Assembly: GCA_033964015.1 (NCBI GenBank)
Contig: CM066921.1
Coordinates: forward strand, 28,377,355-28,441,354
Length of the DNA: 64,000 nt
Source of the DNA: Scolanthus callimorphus
Lineage: Eukaryota > Cnidaria > Anthozoa > Actiniaria > Edwardsiidae
Reading direction: 5' to 3'
The number at the start of each line of letters is the position of its first letter. Within the stretch, counting starts at the first letter, position 1. The translations under genes were made by a program, and so were the position numbers. The notes beneath the pieces were generated by a model, which saw only the letters and a program-made list of their open reading frames with translations, did no database searches and had not been told where the DNA came from. This document shows, one piece after another, positions 46,480 to 57,997 of the stretch.

Positions 46480-47244
46480 GTCTAGTCGCCAGAGGGGGTT
46501 CACGTGAACCCCCCGGAACTAGTAATGAGACATACTTTTTTGGAACCCTTAGGATATCAAGAAACTTGTTTTACATGTCCCACGGCCCAAAAAGTGTCCC
46601 ACGGCCACTTTCTGGGCCGATTTTTGTTTTTTAATTATATTCTTTTGTTATAAGAGATTATTTATCGGAAGATTCAACGGCAGCGCTGATACATGCATTT
46701 GTTACATGTAAGTTAGATAATGCACTTATGGCCTCCCTTAGTATCTTATTCAGAGGTTGCAGTCAGTACAGAATTGTGCTGCCCGGCTTGTTACACGTGA
46801 CTCTAAATTTGCACATGTTACGCCAGTACTGAGGGAGCTCCACTGGTTACCAGTGGAGCATCGAATTATTTTTAAAATATTATTATTAGTTTTTAAATCT
46901 CTTAATAATTTAGCACCTTTATATATTAGCAATTTATTACATCAATATAGTCCAGGTCGTAGTCTTCGCTCAGCAAATCAATGTCTCTTTGTCGTCCCTG
47001 GGTCTAATCAAAAGACTTATGGTGACAGGGCATTCTCAGTGATAGCCCCTAAGCTATGGAATGCCCTGCCCATTGATATAAGGAGAAGCAGTTCTCTTTT
47101 AAATTTTAAAACGCGCCTAAAAGCTCATCTTTTTAAACAAGCATTTTTATAGATTATTATTATTATTATTATAGATTCTTATTTTTTAATTGTAGCATTG
47201 TAAAGCGCCATAGAGCAGTTAGTGTATATGGCGCTATATGAATC

Positions 47245-47275
<31 letters not shown>

Positions 47276-47820
47276 GTTATTTAATGATAATTCAATGAGG
47301 CAATTTTATTGACTGTAGCACTGTTCAGAAAAGCATTCCAGTATTACCACTTATGCTATTATAGTGTCATTAATAGACTGAACACATATGTAAAATTTAC
47401 ATGCCCGTTTTATACATGTTATGTTCCTTACTGATAGATATTTTCTAAGACTCTGTCAGCCTTTGTATTTCTATTAGGAAATACCAAAACGATATGCGTA
47501 TGTGACGGGAAAAGGCTGAGACAGCAATTTAACATAGTCTACATGTGATCAGAGTATTCCCAAGATCGTAAAAGTATAGTTTTAGAATCTAAAGAGCTTT
47601 TTTATACAGTGCTACAATCTATAAAATTGGCTCATTGGATCTCATTAAATAACAAAAGAATATAATTAAAAAACAAAAACCGGCCCAAAAAGTGGCCGTG
47701 GGACACTTTTTCAGGCTGGGGACACCTCAAACCAGATTCTAGACACCATAAAGGTTCTAAAAAATGTATGTCCCCATAAATGTTCCGGGGGGTGCACGTG
47801 AACCCCTCTGGCGACTAGAC
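46480..47820. mobile_element. TIR element (about 170-bp ends) split by a LINE
   Basis: GTCTAGTCGCCAGAGGGGGT then TCACGTGAACCCCCCGGAAC at the left; GTTCCGGGGGGTGCACGTGA then ACCCCTCTGGCGACTAGAC at the right. Homology continues inward through GTCCCACGGCCACTTT and a long A/T stretch to about 46650 and 47649. TA flanks both ends. The middle is a LINE fragment, so the DNA element is the older insertion. Confidence 0.92.
46675..47270 (+). pseudogene. LINE 3' fragment nested in TIR element
   Basis: The frame 46757-47152 reads LQSVQNCAARLVTRDSKFAH then VTPVLRELHWLPVEHRIIFK, LLLVFKSLNNLAPLYISNLL and GDRAFSVIAPKLWNALP to a stop. This is the standard C-terminal segment of CR1/L2/Jockey-like RTs. Upstream (ALIHAFVTCKLDNAL) is in another frame. 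It ends with TAAAGCGCCATAGAGCAGTT then an (ATT)n tail at 47247-47275, a usual LINE 3' terminus. Confidence 0.9.
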
Positions 47821-48332
47821 TAAAGTGATTGCGAAGATTTTGTTTAACACTATGGACGTTTCGCCGGCAATAATGTCATAGTGCCAGTTTCCGTGGAGGA
47901 CAAAATTCTATTTTACAACGCCTATTTACAAAGGTTTTTTCAGAGTAAGAAACAAACGTAATAATAATTATAATAATTTGTATGAAATATTTTAAAATTT
48001 GTAAAAAAATTAAGTTAACAAAAAAATCAATGATTATTTCTCAAAAACTGATTTATCGTCGCTTAGTTCTAGTGCATCATTTCGAGCTGGCAGTGTCATT
48101 TATTTTGATATGGGTGGTTTCTTCCATTATTCTGCCGGTCGCATGGACCTTATAGACGAGAAAATGCGTTTTTTTACAAATAACTATTGGTTTTATTATT
48201 TACGAGTTAAAAAATAAACGTCACATTTAGTGGCCGAAAAATCCCAACCGAGCGCGTACATGTTTTGATCTTCCTCCCTTCAGCATCGCAAATTTAGCGA
48301 GTACAATCTAAATGGAAATTGTCGTTGTATTA
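47821..48332. other. Intron between two DNA elements
   Basis: AT-rich, no exon. Confidence 0.5.
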
Positions 48333-50316
48333 GGGACGTGTCATTATTTAGCGGGGGGGGGAGGGCTCCTATTTTTGTGGGGAGGGTCCTAATTTTTTTC
48401 GCGTGTCTAAAGGGAGGGTCCAAATTTTTTTCACTCCTATTTGAGGGAGGGTCATAATTTTTTTCAGCAACATTTGGACGATGAAGAGGGTAAAACAAAT
48501 GGCGATGTGGTTATTTCAGCAACTTCTCCTTAAAAATTTCGGCGCGCTTCGCGCGCATAAACACATGTGACATAATATACTCTTTTAGCTATGAGGACAC
48601 TACCGTTGACAAGAACAAGTTATCTTGACAAGGAAAATCAAACTTTACCAGGATTTCCCTGCAAATGATAGGCCTGGAGGGCAAGTCACTATATGTTTGA
48701 AAGAAGACCCCTTAGGTAAGCGTGAGTTTTCGACGTTACAAGCATATAAATTCGTCCGTCGGGCCGCGGCTTCGCGCACATGAATAATAATAACTTCGTC
48801 ATTTGCGGAGTGCAGTTGTGCGCATGAATAATATAACCTAACCTATATAGTTGCGGTAGTGTACTTCCTGAGCTCCTGACAGGCTTTGTTTACTATGCTA
48901 TACACAAAACGTTCATCGACCCTTTCTCTGAGGCTTGATGAAATGCGATGAACAAACAAAAAAACGATGAACAAGCAAACAAACAAACGTTTATCAAAAT
49001 TTGGGCACGCTTCGCGCGCAACAAAGGATATGCGAGCCCGTTTTTCTGTAAAATGTCTACAGTACTAGGTCAAACAGGGGACGGGAGATGTGGGATTACG
49101 TTAATCATTGCACTTAGAGGGAGGATCACTGTATTTTACCTGTGTATTATAAACATCCTCACGTAAATAATCGAGGCAATGAATAATAACCGCGGTTCCT
49201 TATGCACCAGTCAATTGACATCCCGGCCCCCATCCCCGGGACAGGGCGGGAACGTAGCGCGGTCAGGCCGGGGATTTAACACATTAATCTACGGAAGGGC
49301 AGGGAATTTAACACGGACCTTCTATAGCGGGAATATTTAGCGGGGCATTAACGGGGAATTAACGCTGAGCCAGAAGTTCGATTATCGTGCGAAAATAGAT
49401 TGGTTTAAGGACTGAGGTCGGAGGATTTTGGGAGGGATCACTTCATATTTTGGCGAGTGAAAGGATCTCTCGAAACCTGAAGCCTTGAAAGAGAGATTCC
49501 AGCAACGAGTTCTATATCATTTTCTAGTTTTATTTCACTCATTATTAAAATTTCGGCGCGCTTCGCGCGCATAAGGAATGACATCTAATCTAGTTTTAGA
49601 GAACTTGCCCAAAGAAAACAATACGCTTGTGGAGCTAAAATGGACTGCGTAAGAATGTCGTTACAAGCACTGTTGTATCTTGGCAAGGACAAATGAAAGC
49701 CCCCAAAAGCCCTCGAGTGATACGCCTGGTTGGCAGTCAATATGTTCGAGTTCGACGTTACAAGCTGCATAGAAATTCGTTTTTGGGCTGCGCTTCACGC
49801 ACATGAATCATAATAATTTGTAGCGCGTGAATAATAAAACCAACAGGCTTTTTTACTACACGCAGAAAATAGAACGTTTATCTTTTCTCTGGAGGCTTGA
49901 TGAAATGCGTTTATCAAAATAAAGGCGCGTTTCACCATGTTGCAAAAGTGTCCCCGGGGGCCTGGAGCTTTAACAACGACCATGTCCCTGGTGACCGGGA
50001 AAATAGTAACATTTAACACTTAGTTAATGTTAAATTGGGGGGCCGTGATGTCAATTGACTGGTGCATGACAGAAGTAAGAAAAAAGTAGTTCTGTTTAAA
50101 AGAAGAAAGAAAGAGACATTACATCACTTGGACAATAGTCTATCTAACAGGTTTTTCAGAAATAAATTGCATGGGGGAGGGTCCCAATTTTTTTTACCTA
50201 TGACTGGGGGAGGGTCACATTTTTTTTGTTATGTTCAAGGGGAGGGTCCTAATTTTTTTTAGCCTTGTTTGAAAAAAATGGGAGCCCTCCCCCCCCGGTA
50301 AATAATGACACGTCCC
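48333..50316. mobile_element. AGGGACGTGT-family TIR element, copy B, about 2 kb
   Basis: Left GGGACGTGTCATTATTTAGC then a G run; right a C run then GGTAAATAATGACACGTCCC. TTA flanks both ends (48330-48332 and 50317-50319). Sub-terminal GGAGGGTCCTAATTTTTTT blocks repeat three to four times at each end. Interior pieces (CGACGTTACAAGCATA, TTCGGCGCGCTTCGCGCGCA) occur twice, in inverted relation, so the inside is partly palindromic. No transposase recognised. Confidence 0.9.
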
Positions 50317-50387
50317 TTAATAAAATATTCACACTTGAAACAGGATGGCTAGCGGAATTTAATTGCAAAAGTTTTTATTGTTTTAAG

Positions 50388-50513
50388 ATGGTCAATGCGC
50401 AGGGAAGTTCTCTTGTCCTGATGGAAAATGCATACCATGGTCATCCACATGCAATGATGAAATTCCACTAGAGAGGCGGTGTCAAGACGGAGCAGACCAA
50501 CCTATATTGTGTG
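50388..50513 (+). CDS. Mosaic gene exon: third, divergent LDLa domain
   Basis: Phase 1-1 exon (TTGTTTTAAG acceptor, GTAAAT donor), only 69 bp after the TIR element. Encodes DGQCAGKFSCPDGKCIPWSS then TCNDEIPLERRCQDGADQPI LC. The first half is normal LDLa. The calcium cage is altered (insertion EIPLER; D-Q in place of D-E), so calcium binding may be weakened. The longer ORF in another frame is a shadow. Confidence 0.82.
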
Positions 50514-50733
50514 GTAAATATCTATTTATATTTTAACTAAACACAGGGAATTTCTAATGCAAGTCACAATAGGAACACCAGGAATAGCTCGTACCAAAAT
50601 GTAATTTTACCTAAAGTGAAACAAGCCTTTGGCAAAAGATCTGTCACATTAAGTGCGGCCAAACTCCGGAACAGTTGGTGAATTGTTGAATAACTTTCAT
50701 GTCTCTGGTTATGAGTAGACTTTTAATGACCTA

Positions 50734-51430
50734 TCTCAGGTGTGTTAAGGCCTGACTTGAAAGGAGGTGGGGCTTATACACGGATTCTTAAGGCAAACAG
50801 TAGTTTTTGCAAATAACTACATTAGCAAAATAGCTACCGACATGGAACTTGGTATGAGTAACACGTCCCCCGACCTTAACTGTTCCATGCATTTAGTTGC
50901 TATGGAGACACAATTTTAGAGTATCTGTAAGTACCGTTTAAAATTTACTTTCAATCAAAAACGGGGAAAACTTACTGCCCATTTTCCTACTTTTTGACCC
51001 TAAATTCGTAATCTTCACGAACTTCTGCAGTTGATAGCGTTTTTTAATCGTGTCCAGGGTCATGTGATCGTGAGAACTGTTGCCCTAGCAACCAAATTTC
51101 TCTCCTATCTCCACTAATTTTAAAGGTGGTCTGCCTTAAAAGACGCTATATTGAAGGAATCAATGCAGTAAAGGAAAATTCCATCGTATTTTCAGAATAG
51201 GATGAGGTTTTCTGTTCCCCATTTTAAGTTATGTCCCAAAAAAGGAAAATTATGGTGCACGTCCCTTTAATTTGGTTGTCATGGAAACATCAATTGTCAA
51301 AATTTTGCTAGTACTAGAATTAACATTGATGCAAAGTTTCATTGCTGTAGCTATTTTCGTATTCGAGATATTAGCAAAATCCATTTCTGCCCGCGTATAA
51401 GCCCCAAGTCAGGCCTTAACACACCTGAGA
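50734..51430. mobile_element. 697-bp TIR element with TA target
   Basis: TCTCAGGTGTGTTAAGGCCT then GACTTG at the left; CAAGTCAGGCCTTAACACAC then CTGAGA at the right, with TA on both sides. Pairing continues (GGGGCTTATACACGG / CGCGTATAAGCCCC). No ORF. Confidence 0.92.
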
Positions 51431-51880
51431 TAGTTTTAGGTGTAGGTGTTTTTTTATATATATATATTTGTTCAGAATATTGATTCTAAATTAGTTTTAT
51501 TTCAATATTGTTCCTTTTCTTGAGAGCAATATGTGAATTATCGCTTGATATTTAATGCAACCCTCGGTAAATAAAGTTTATTCATTCGCCTCTCTTAAAT
51601 AAGTACTCCCTCTTGAGCTTCAAGTTTCTGAATATCATATGTTGATGGCAGATGTTGTATTTATCACAGAACAATTTTATTCACGATAGCTGCAAGATAT
51701 GGAAACCAGGTTTTCGTGAATTTAACGTTTAAAGTGTCCGCTAAATGAAATTTGATTTTGATGTATTATAACGAAAAACAAATTGGTCTAAATTGAGACA
51801 TAAGGTGAACCGTCTCCTAAAAAATCCTTTAAAAATCCTCACAAAAAAGAGACATTAATCTATTTATCCTTTTGTTGCAG

Positions 51881-51964
51881 GACTAAACTGGTGTCCCTTG
51901 AATAATCTCAACTGCAAAGACACTGCCAAGCTAAACTCATCGACGTGTAGTTCTTTGTTTAAAG
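51881..51964 (+). CDS. Mosaic gene exon: small Cys linker
   Basis: Phase 1-1 exon of 84 bp (TTTTGTTGCAG acceptor, GTAAAC donor). Encodes LNWCPLNNLNCKDTAKLNSS then TCSSLFK, with three cysteines. Too short for a named domain; probably a linker between LDLa 3 and MAM 2, or half of a decayed LDLa. Confidence 0.6.
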
Positions 51965-52169
51965 GTAAACATTATTAGCTACATTGTTGGGGTGTGGGAG
52001 GAAGGAGTGTGGCGAAAAAAAAAATGGAAAACATGAAAAAAAAATAAACTTGACCTAGTAGTTGTTACATAGCAGGTAGTTATTTGCTTTCGCAAGTTGA
52101 GCAACTATTCTTTCTTTCATTTTCACAACGAATGAGACCAAATGGGGCAAAGAACGAGCCCTCTCGAAA

Positions 52170-52440
52170 AATGGGTTGTCCATCTATAAGGATAGGAAGG
52201 TGTAATATCGAATTGGAAAATGTTTCAGGTATGAGGTTTTTGCTCGTAGTGAGCGGAGAGCAACACTAATCTGCTACAGTAGCCTATTACATAGGAGCGT
52301 CCATCTAGGGAAGGTGTAACAGCGAACTGGAAAATGAAGCACGTCTGAAGTTATTTTAAGAACAATAGATTTGTCACTTGAACAGACAAAGCATACGCCA
52401 CCTGCAGTCTAATTGGCTGAGTGCATGTAACGTAAGCTAT
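52170..52440 (+). repeat. Second locus of the 13705-14010 repeat
   Basis: Shares GTGAGCGGAGAGCAACACTA, TCTGCTACAGTAGC, GGAGCGTCCATCTAGGG, AATGAAGCA.GTCTGAAGTT and downstream GCATACGC.ACCTG. Confidence 0.85.
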
Positions 52441-53208
52441 GCGTGAAAAATAAATAACTAAAAGTAGCTTCATGCAGGCTTCATTTTCCAATTATTGGCT
52501 TCACTTGTCACGTGACAAAATTATATCCTGAAATCATGCTCTAACTGCCAAATAAACCCCATAGATGTACAGAATACAAAATTATGTTTGGAGAGAAAGT
52601 TTGAAGGCGATAGCGCTTTTCTCGACCGTGATATAAGTGTTTCAACGCACGCGATTTGTTACAGTAAAAGTATGCCGCCGCCATGATTATGCTCCTGCTG
52701 AGGGGCACAAATATGGCCGCCAAATTACCAACTGGGTCTTTTCAAATGCTTACAAATACCAATAATTTGAACCATTGTATTGTTTACATAGACGAAAGTG
52801 AATTTAGAGAAATATTGTACGAATCGACTCGTTGAACTTTGAAATACGTGACTCGTGTTGCGTAACTCAAAATCCCTTCATCGAACTTCAGCGATAGCTC
52901 CGGAAAAAAGAAAGACAATCAGATGAAATTTTGTATGATGACTCACACGGATGAGTTGTAAACAATATATAAAGTTCGTCTCTATCGATTTTAGTTTTGC
53001 AGTTAGAATTTTCATGACGTCACGTAAGAGCCAAGAATACGCTGTTAGGCCTTACTGCAAGTCTAATGAAGCGGCATCATTTGAAAAATGGATCGACAGG
53101 AGAAGTTCGACTGAAGTTCGACTGGAGTTTCGACGTTTGCCGTAGACTTTGCACTATGTGGACTCTCCGAGACTCTGCTAATAGGCTCCACCTGTATTCT
53201 GTCATCAG
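52441..53208. other. Intron, nothing identified
   Basis: No exon or repeat recognised. Confidence 0.45.
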
Positions 53209-53346
53209 GTCGGTGCGACTTTGAAAATAGTTTCTGTGGTTTGAAACATGATAACAGTACAGCATTAAGATGGGAGATTGCCACCGGTAAAACACCGTCA
53301 GCGGACACAGGGCCCACATATGATCACTCTACATTGTCAGAGAGAG
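53209..53346 (+). CDS. Mosaic gene exon: MAM domain 2, part 1
   Basis: Phase 1-1 (TTCTGTCATCAG acceptor, GTATGA donor). Encodes RCDFENSFCGLKHDNSTALR then WEIATGKTPSADTGPTYDHS. The C-D-F-E-x-x-x-C-G start, W, T-G-P-T-x-D-H-S end and both cysteines are canonical MAM. Confidence 0.92.
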
Positions 53347-54678
53347 GTATGACAGTCACTAAATCTATTTATAGGCATCGTAAAAACATTAAACCGTATA
53401 GCGCAGGCTTATTGAACCAGATCAGCTAACGGTGTTTACAAACCATGCCTCTGAGCACATCCAAAGCTCGCTATCGGAAAACATCAAGCATTTGGATTCA
53501 CGTTAAGAGCAAAGAACCACAATAGAAGACAACGGTACTTAAGAAGCACACTTTTTTTTCATCAGCGAATAACGCGAACTTCACAGTCCTGAGAGTGTCT
53601 CAGTTGACAGATAGTTGCTCTAGGATACCTGGAACGTGTTAGAGCAATATCTTAGAGAAATAAAATCTACTATATACCAAAGTGCAAGGCTCAAGCGAAA
53701 AGCTTAATATTTGTCGGGCTAGGTGGCAAAGTGTGACTTAATGGGAAAAAGATGTATCTAAAAATATAACATCTTTGACTATGATGTTATCTAATTTACT
53801 CGTAGACACTGATTATTAGGATAAAAAGCCATACTAAAGCCTCCCCTGCTTATGCCTAATGATTCTACAATACTTCGCTCGCAAGACATTTTGTAATGAG
53901 TTAACACGAGACAGAATGTCGATCGACTTAGTTACTCCTGGTGCACCACGGGCTACAAAACACAGTTGTGACCGCCGGGGGATTGGGAGACCCCCACATT
54001 TTTTGGTCGGGGATGATCGTCGAGAATGTTCAGTTTCATCCCTAAAAGATACCAATGGTTATGGCTGAAATAGATTCTTGCCCCAAAAGATACCCATAAA
54101 CAATTTCCGTCTTAGATAAAAATGCTTTAATTCTTTAATGTGCCGTATTGTCATCGAGTACTCTCTCTCTTTCTTACAATGTTTTAAAAATATTTTGATG
54201 CTGTTTTAGAGTCCTAAAAGATGCCTTTCTCTCTTTAACTTTATTGCAGATCAAGCTACCCTAAAGAGACTTAAGCCCGCGATTTTAGCCCCTAAAATAT
54301 ACGGCGATCATCAACGACCAACAAATATAGGAGTAATCCCCCTTCCCCGGGTTTTGACAGTGCAACCTTTGTTTGCAACAGGTGTATACAGCTATTTCAA
54401 TAAACGTTGTCGGTCTTGTGAGCGCTCAAGCATACGCGCCAGACCGAAAGGCAGGATGGGTAGAAACAAACTATCCTATTTTGATGATACCTCGCTGGCC
54501 TGAGTGCTAAATTCTACGAAAGAGAGCTTTGTTTCAAGCAAGTAATGTCTCGAGTAGTTCATTAGCGTCGTACTATAAAAGCAGTGAGCCGATTGAAGAC
54601 CTCTTACCCAGACAACTTTGCGGTCTGGGCGCGTACAGCTTCCGACAACTATTGTTATCATTACTTTACGTACTACAG
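53347..54678. other. Intron, nothing coding
   Basis: A block at 54381-54470 mimics the start of a MAM second exon (VYSYF after GCAACAG) but lacks MAM content and has no suitable donor; see rejections. Confidence 0.5.
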
Positions 54679-54932
54679 GTTCGTTTATCTTCATTGAAGC
54701 ATCCCAGCAACCACAGGGAGCCAAAGCTCGATTACAAAGTGACCGAATGGCCCCTAACGAGAAAGTATGCCTTCAGTTTTGGTACCACATGTATGGCGAG
54801 CATATTGGCTCACTCAATATCATTACACGTTCTGAAGATGGGGAAGAGATTATTGTCTGGGCTATGAGCGGAAATAGAGGGAATAGCTGGAGAATTGGAC
54901 AAGTTGAGTTAAGTTCCAAAAAGGAATTCAAG
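54679..54932 (+). CDS. Mosaic gene exon: MAM domain 2, part 2
   Basis: Phase 1 start (GTACTACAG), phase 0 end (AAG before GTTTGT), 254 bp, the same length as MAM 1 part 2. Encodes GSFIFIEASQQPQGAKARLQ, then VCLQFWYHMYGEHIGSLNII and VWAMSGNRGNSWRIGQVEL. All strand signatures are intact. Overlapping ORFs in the other frame are shadows. Confidence 0.94.
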
Positions 54933-55398
54933 GTTTGTGCTATGGGTAAATGTGATGTCTAGGTATATGCAAAAGTTATGGGACACGTTTTCAGGGCGCG
55001 CAACTTGTTGAGGGATAGGTTTGAAATATATTTTCGATTCAAACATCGAAGTTTCTAAAACATTGCCATTTTCGAATTCCCTACTCTATCGCTGAACAGT
55101 CATCAATTTGAAGTCGAAGAAGTTTTGAATATCAGTGAGTCCGAAAAGCTTTCTCCAGTTTTTCTATTGTCTCAATTCAAGCTTCGTCACGTACTTTCTC
55201 GTTGGTATTCACAACTTTTTTTTATTTCGAATTGATGCTCCCACTGGTATCTATGCGCCGTTGATGACTAGAATTGGAAACTGGACTATTGCAAATTATT
55301 AGTGATTCCAACATTTCTTTTTCAATCGTTACTCGCCTTTCCAAAAGATTCCAACTTTAACTATTATAAACTTTAAACGTTAAAACGTTGTTTGGTAG

Positions 55399-55498
55399 TT
55401 TGTTATTGAAGGAATACGCGGCTCTGGAAATAAGGGAGACATTGCTGTGGACGACGTTACTTTACTTAAAGGGGGATGTGAAAAAATCCCAGACAAAA
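55399..55498 (+). CDS. Mosaic gene exon: MAM domain 2, part 3
   Basis: Phase 0 start (GTTTGGTAG), phase 1 end (A before GTAAGT). Encodes FVIEGIRGSGNKGDIAVDDV then TLLKGGC, the typical F-x-G-x-x-G-x-x-x-x-D-I-A-(V/L)-D-D-(V/I) end with the fourth cysteine. Confidence 0.92.
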
Positions 55499-55649
55499 GT
55501 AAGTATGCGATAAACTAGTGTTCCGTTTTTGACATTATAATACATTATCATTGAAGCAAAAACAAAGGCAAACACAACTTGAACGGCTGCTTTATATTTG
55601 ATAAAGTCACAACCTTGGAGCCTCACAAAAGAAGGATTTCACCCCCCTA

Positions 55650-55945
55650 CTTGTCTTCACGGATAAGGACGTTACGATACGATAATCCTTATTTTACAAA
55701 TGGCCCTCGTGAGTTTGAGTGTGATGAGTTCTCTCACAATACACTACACTAACCGGAGGGACGTAAAAGGACCGTGAGGACGGTCGGAAGTTGCCCAACC
55801 TTTGTGTTGAACTCACCATACTTACACACACTTATTATTATAAAAACTGGTTTCTATAGGATGAGTTATCCAAAATTGTAAAGCGCTTAGAACTCTGAGG
55901 ATAAGTGCTATATAAGCACTTATGCACTTACTATACTTACTTACT
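55650..55945 (+). repeat. SINE/LINE-tail-like repeat
   Basis: CAATACACTACACTAACCGG then AGGGACGTAAAAGG parallels 16105-16140. The end TGTAAAGCGCTTAGAACTCT then GCTATATAAGCACTT and an (ACTT)n tail are typical of a LINE/SINE 3' end. Confidence 0.75.
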
Positions 55946-55959
55946 TCAAGCCATCGGCG

Positions 55960-56290
55960 CTCGTTTTCGCGGACGTTTTTGCCAAAGAGGGGACGGCAAG
56001 TAGTCTACTCGTCAACTCGCGGGGGGAGGCTCTGGCGTCAACCATTGACACATGCGCGAGATTTGATACATAGCCGCATTCTCGCTGGGGAGGCTCTGGT
56101 GACAGTCATTAACGCATGCGCCAGGTTTGATACAGAGCTGTTGAGAGAAACAATATTCTGCGCATGCCGCAAGGTTCAAAATCAGCCAATCAGCGATGGC
56201 CTTGAAATGGATGTCCCCAGAGCCTTCCCTGCGAGCAGATGAGCCGGATGGGAGCTCTGGGTGCGAAAATGACATAGCCATTACGACATC
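55960..56290. repeat. GGGGAGGCTCTGG dispersed repeat
   Basis: Two tandem sub-copies of GGGGAGGCTCTGG, TTGACACATGCGCGAGATTT / TTAACGCATGCGCCAGGTTT, then GCGATGGCC, ending with CGGATGGGAGCTCTGGGTGC. Related to 11580-11940. Confidence 0.75.
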
Positions 56291-56396
56291 GAGCATGCCC
56301 CAAATCAGTCAGTCAACAAAAGGCCCTCAAATTGCTGCCACAAGAGCTCTGTTACGAGAATGGAACCAGCTTTGATGTTTCGTGTGTCTTTAATAG

Positions 56397-56513
56397 TTCC
56401 TCTAGATTGTTCATTTGAGTCAACGTGTCACTGGACACAGAAGGGAGATTGGCAGCTCTCTGTGCAGAACAGTAGCCATCATCTTGTCAGCAGCGTGTCT
56501 TCACCGTTTCGAG
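56397..56513 (+). CDS. Mosaic gene exon: MAM domain 3, part 1
   Basis: Phase 1-1 (GTCTTTAATAG acceptor, GTACAC donor), 117 bp. Encodes PLDCSFESTCHWTQKGDWQL then SVQNSSHHLVSSVSSPFR. C-S-F-E-x-x-x-C-x-W and D-W are MAM; the loop before G is shorter than in MAM 2. The exon is not visible as a long ORF. Confidence 0.85.
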
Positions 56514-56860
56514 GTACACAGGGAAAGTGAGGTTTCGATGAGTTTCTAACTTCGCAGTTTATGAATATACACCAATTTGAGAGATGTTGCATCGTTAAAA
56601 CTGTCTCCTGTAGGGCCGCGATGCGACTTGCGAACAAGGTATGCCAAAATCGTGATGGACAGTTGTTTTCAGGGATAATTAGACATACATGTCACCGGCC
56701 CTGCTTATACTAAATGATTAACAATACTTCGCTAGAAATGCTGGCCTGGGTTTCTGCCATGACGTACTGCGGGCAACAGACTTTTGTGGGATTTGGTATT
56801 TTGGTCTGAGAGCGCCATTGTTTAGTGGTAGCTCAATGTTTTGTTACACAAGTACTCCTG

Positions 56861-57470
56861 ATCAACTGCCTGTTGTAACTGTTAGCCTGCAATGCGTCAT
56901 GTGAGTAAATAAGTATACCAAAACGACAGAGCGGAAATGACCTGTTAAGATCACTAAATTTCAAATAATAAGGACAGGTTAACTCAGATAAGCTTGATTT
57001 TTTGCATACAGACTCCTTGCCTGAATAACAACAAAATATCAAACATGACTTTTTTCTAATGGATCCGTCTTTGAGATATTAGGCTTTCAACTTTGGTTTT
57101 TGTACCATTTTATGGGAGAATTAGTACTTTGATCAGGAATTCTGCAAACTTTGTTCAATCATATCTAAAATTCATATTCTTCAAATTTCTTGAAAATTTG
57201 GAATTAAGCTTTCGGTCATAGAAACTCTTTGTATACGGAATCTTGAGCTTATATATTAAAATATGGCGAAGTTAGACATTTCATTTTTGGTCATTTCCGC
57301 TCTGTCTACCAAAACAGAATCATGGGAACTGGTCATTAAGATAAATGAGGTGGCTTGTCAAAAGTAAAGTTTCCTCATCAACTTGCCTGTTGTAACTATT
57401 GTAGACCGCAATGCGTCATGTGGGCAAATAAGGTATACCAAAACAGAATCATGGGAACTTGTTTTTAAGA
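56861..57470. repeat. Tandem duplication, copy 1 interrupted by a MITE
   Basis: ATCAACTGCCTGTTGTAACT ... GCAATGCGTCATGTG ... TACCAAAACAGAATCATGGG ... AAGATAAAT occurs as 56861-56924 plus 57307-57345 (split by the element 56925-57306) and intact at 57377-57470. Confidence 0.88.
56925..57306. mobile_element. 382-bp Mutator-like MITE with 9-bp target duplication
   Basis: GACAGAGCGGAAATGACC and GGTCATTTCCGCTCTGTC are perfect inverted ends. TACCAAAAC stands directly before (56916-56924) and directly after (57307-57315). A 9-bp duplication is characteristic of Mutator-like elements. The intact tandem copy at 57377 shows the empty site. Confidence 0.93.
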
Positions 57471-57684
57471 TAAATAACCATAATTATCACCCTCGCAAGA
57501 AACTTTTGTACTGGGTAACCGCGAGAATTGTGTTCTTCTTAGTTGCTCTCATGACGCTCCACCGGGCTACAACGACAGCTGCGACGGTGCAACCGTTTCT
57601 TGAAATAGATGTATATCCAATCCGGACAACCAAGCAGAAAAAAAAATTCTTAGACTAACTTCCTTCCTCTTTGTCCATTCCAAG

Positions 57685-57941
57685 GTGGCTTTATATACTT
57701 AATGAAGTCAGGCTTTCCAAGTCTGCTTCTCTCCCCTGTATTTCCTCCCAACGTGTGGCGTTGTATGCGGTTTTGGTACACCATCTACTGCAATTATCTC
57801 TTTTGCTACAAGACTGAGATTAAGATTTTAGGATATCGCAAACACGAATATAAGCCTGTTCTACTGGGTTCAAGACGAGAGCGTACGCAGGGATGGAGCT
57901 ACGTACAGATTTCCTTCGAGAAATTCAAGCAAATAGTCCAG
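57685..57941 (+). CDS. Mosaic gene exon: MAM domain 3, part 2
   Basis: Phase 1 start (CATTCCAAG), phase 0 end (CAG before GTGATG), 257 bp. Encodes GGFIYLMKSGFPSLLLSPVF, then WRCMRFWYTIYCNYLFCYKT and GSRRERTQGWSYVQISFEK. C-M-R-F-W-Y and Q-G-W are MAM marks. Two extra cysteines (C-N-Y-L-F-C) may make an added disulfide. The L-W-x-x-S-G-x-Q strand is degenerate. Confidence 0.87.
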
Positions 57942-57997
57942 GTGATGTAGTTGTAAAATACCAAACATTCACGTCAGAAATTTTCTCAGAATATATA

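Noticed and set aside
54381..54470. Possible alternative second exon of MAM 2
   Set aside because: The acceptor-like GCAACAG and VYSYF resemble a MAM exon start, but no MAM strands follow and no fitting donor is present; the exon at 54679 completes MAM 2 exactly.
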